Below are positions 5,768-6,731 of a stretch of DNA of 6,731 bases, piece after piece; the stretch's first letter is position 1; each line of letters opens with the position of its first letter. The DNA is from Gammaproteobacteria bacterium. GTDB lineage: Bacteria > Pseudomonadota > Gammaproteobacteria > Natronospirales > REEB76. Under the pieces are notes generated by a model. That model was not told the origin of the DNA, ran no database searches, and worked only from the letters and a program-made list of their open reading frames with translations. Position numbers and translations under genes: made by a program. The stretch covers positions 1-6,731 of the forward strand of contig DAHVFI010000030.1 in NCBI GenBank assembly GCA_027317045.1. Direction: 5' to 3'.

Positions 5768-6388
5768 ATGAAAAAAGTAAGCGAGGTTCAGGGACTTAAC
5801 TTGGTGCCCATCGTGGTGGAGCAAACCGCCCGCGGCGAGCGCTCCTACGATATTTATTCGCGCCTGCTCAAGGAGCGGGTGGTGTTCATTGTCGGCCCCG
5901 TGGACGATTACGTGGCCAATCTGGTGGTGGCGCAGTTATTGTTCCTGGAGTCGGAAAACCCGGATAAAGACATCAGTTTGTATATCAATTCACCGGGTGG
6001 TTCAGTGACTGCGGGCCTGTCCATCTACGACACCATGCAATTCGTGAAACCAGATGTGTCCACCATCTGCGTGGGCCAGGCAGCCAGTATGGGTGCGCTG
6101 CTGCTGACCGGCGGCGCCAAGGGCAAGCGCTACTGCTTACCCCATTCCCGCATCATGATTCACCAGCCCTTGGGCGGGGTGCAGGGGCAAGCCTCCGATA
6201 TCGATATCCATGCCCGGGAAATCCTGCACTTGCGGGAGCGGCTGAATGCCATCATGGCCCGGCATACCGGCCAAACTATCGAACGAATTCAACAAGATAC
6301 GGAGCGTGATCGTTTCATGGGCGGGGAGGAGGCGGTCAAATACGGCCTCATAGACTCGATACTGGAACAACGCGACGTCAAGGCCTGA
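5768..6388 (+). CDS. clpP: ATP-dependent Clp protease proteolytic subunit ClpP
   Basis: The 206-residue serine peptidase (family S14) forms the two-ring, 14-subunit chamber that degrades proteins fed in by ClpX or ClpA. The catalytic triad is Ser107 (GQAASMGA), His132 (MIHQP) and Asp181 (DTERDRF), with the same spacing as E. coli Ser97, His122, Asp171. NSPGGSV (74-80) forms the oxyanion region. The frame is open upstream to an ATG at 5723 inside tig. I prefer the ATG at 5768 because GAGGAAG stands just before it, the length then matches the family (about 207), and the short propeptide leads into NLVPIVVEQTARGERS as in the E. coli protein. The start at 5723 would overlap tig by 20 bp and add 15 residues. 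Likely co-transcribed with tig (25-bp gap). Confidence 0.97.
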   Translation: MKKVSEVQGLNLVPIVVEQTARGERSYDIYSRLLKERVVFIVGPVDDYVANLVVAQLLFLESENPDKDISLYINSPGGSVTAGLSIYDTMQFVKPDVSTICVGQAASMGALLLTGGAKGKRYCLPHSRIMIHQPLGGVQGQASDIDIHAREILHLRERLNAIMARHTGQTIERIQQDTERDRFMGGEEAVKYGLIDSILEQRDVKA

Positions 6389-6487
6389 GGGAACCGGGTC
6401 CGGGCGGGAGACTCCAACATCACGGGGCCGTGCTATTGAAGCGGCACCGGAAAATCCCCATAGTGTTTCCACGCGGACAGGGTTCCC
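6389..6487 (+). repeat. Inverted arms bracketing the clpP-clpX gap
   Basis: The arm at 6389-6402 (GGGAACCGGGTCCG), right after the clpP stop, matches the reverse complement of 6474-6487 (CGGACAGGGTTCCC) at 12 of 14 positions, with a two-base internal mismatch. The 71 bases between include CACGGGGCCGTG (6421-6432). A transcript reading through from clpP could close this long stem. No T-tract follows the right arm except the short TTTTT at 6491-6495, so a weak terminator, attenuator or RNase site are all possible. Confidence 0.4.
6435..6463 (+). promoter_or_regulatory. sigma32-like heat-shock promoter upstream of clpX
   Basis: ATTGAAG (6435-6441), a 14-bp spacer and CCCCATAG (6456-6463) fit the sigma32 consensus CTTGAAA, 11-16 bp, CCCCATNT, with 5 of 7 matches at -35 and 6 of 7 defined bases at -10. 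Transcription would start near 6470, about 42 bases before clpX. The same -35 also gives a weaker sigma70 reading (TTGAAG, 17 bp, CATAGT). ClpP and ClpX are heat-shock genes in E. coli, which supports the first reading. Confidence 0.6.
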
Positions 6488-6511
6488 GGCTTTTTAAGAG
6501 GTGACCAGGAG

Positions 6512-6731
6512 ATGGTGGACGAAACGCGCGGTAAAGGCGAGGACGGCGGCAAGCTGTTGTACTGCTCTTTCTGCGGCAAGAGCCAGCATGAGGTACGCAA
6601 GCTGATTGCCGGCCCGTCGGTGTATGTTTGCGATGAATGCGTTGAACTCTGCAACGACATTATCCGCGAGGAAATGCAGGAGCAGGCTCAAACCACGCAT
6701 AACAAGTTACCGCGTCCGCAGGAAATCAAAG
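6512..6731 (+). CDS. clpX: ClpX, ATP-dependent Clp protease ATPase subunit (N-terminal part, cut by the window end)
   Basis: The first 73 codons of ClpX are present, the hexameric AAA+ unfoldase that recognises substrates (including ssrA-tagged proteins) and feeds them to ClpP. Visible is the N-terminal zinc-binding domain: KLLYCSFCGKSQHEVRKLIAG, then YVCDECVELCNDIIREE. The zinc ligands are Cys18, Cys21, Cys40 and Cys43. The AAA+ module lies beyond the window. The ATG at 6512 gives a start like E. coli ClpX. AAGAGGTGA (6496-6504) is a good ribosome binding site seven bases upstream, and a second AGGAG directly touching the ATG is too close for it. The 123-bp gap after clpP carries a probable heat-shock promoter, so clpX may be both co-transcribed and separately induced. 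Confidence 0.96.
   Translation, partial: MVDETRGKGEDGGKLLYCSFCGKSQHEVRKLIAGPSVYVCDECVELCNDIIREEMQEQAQTTHNKLPRPQEIK

Overview
The window looks like a junction between a horizontally acquired island and a conserved chromosomal core, most likely from a gammaproteobacterium. The core evidence is the order tRNA-Leu(UAG), tig, clpP, clpX on one strand, with products that read like their Escherichia coli counterparts, and a 549-residue Pgi of the E. coli type. The exact genus cannot be read from the window.

Positions 1 to about 2183 are accessory DNA. The first 330 bases are AT-rich and hold only a possible 3' end of a reading frame and short repeats that resemble IS21-family ends. A GC-rich structured leader follows (about 388-557), with a long bulged hairpin, a textbook intrinsic-terminator shape and a hairpin over the ribosome binding site. 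It precedes a short JAMM-type RadC gene (558-1064) of the kind carried by integrative elements. Behind radC lie three spaced ACCRGAAT repeats (1120-1173). On the opposite strand, 1343-1888 encodes a compact HUH-type rolling-circle replication initiator, possibly coupled to a 45-residue reading frame whose stop codon abuts its GTG start. Upstream of these are a hairpin (1925-1956) and a 12-bp direct repeat (2078 and 2131).

At 2184-2228 there is a 3' fragment of a tRNA-Lys(CUU) gene, from the anticodon loop through the encoded CCA, with no 5' half. This is the expected footprint of integration into a tRNA gene, so about 2184 is read as the island edge (att site). The intact tRNA and the integrase would lie to the left, outside the window.

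From 2229 on, the sequence is housekeeping: pgi (glycolysis and gluconeogenesis), then tRNA-Leu with an extended -10 promoter, trigger factor (ribosome-bound chaperone), ClpP (protease subunit) and the N-terminal zinc-binding domain of ClpX (cut by the window end). Tig, ClpP and ClpX form a protein folding and degradation cluster. A sigma32-like heat-shock promoter (TTGAAG, 14 bp, CCCCATAG) sits between clpP and clpX, inside a pair of 14-bp inverted arms.

The most interesting part is the HUH Rep with its small upstream frame, repeats and tRNA att scar. It is a candidate remnant or minimal integrated rolling-circle element at an island edge.
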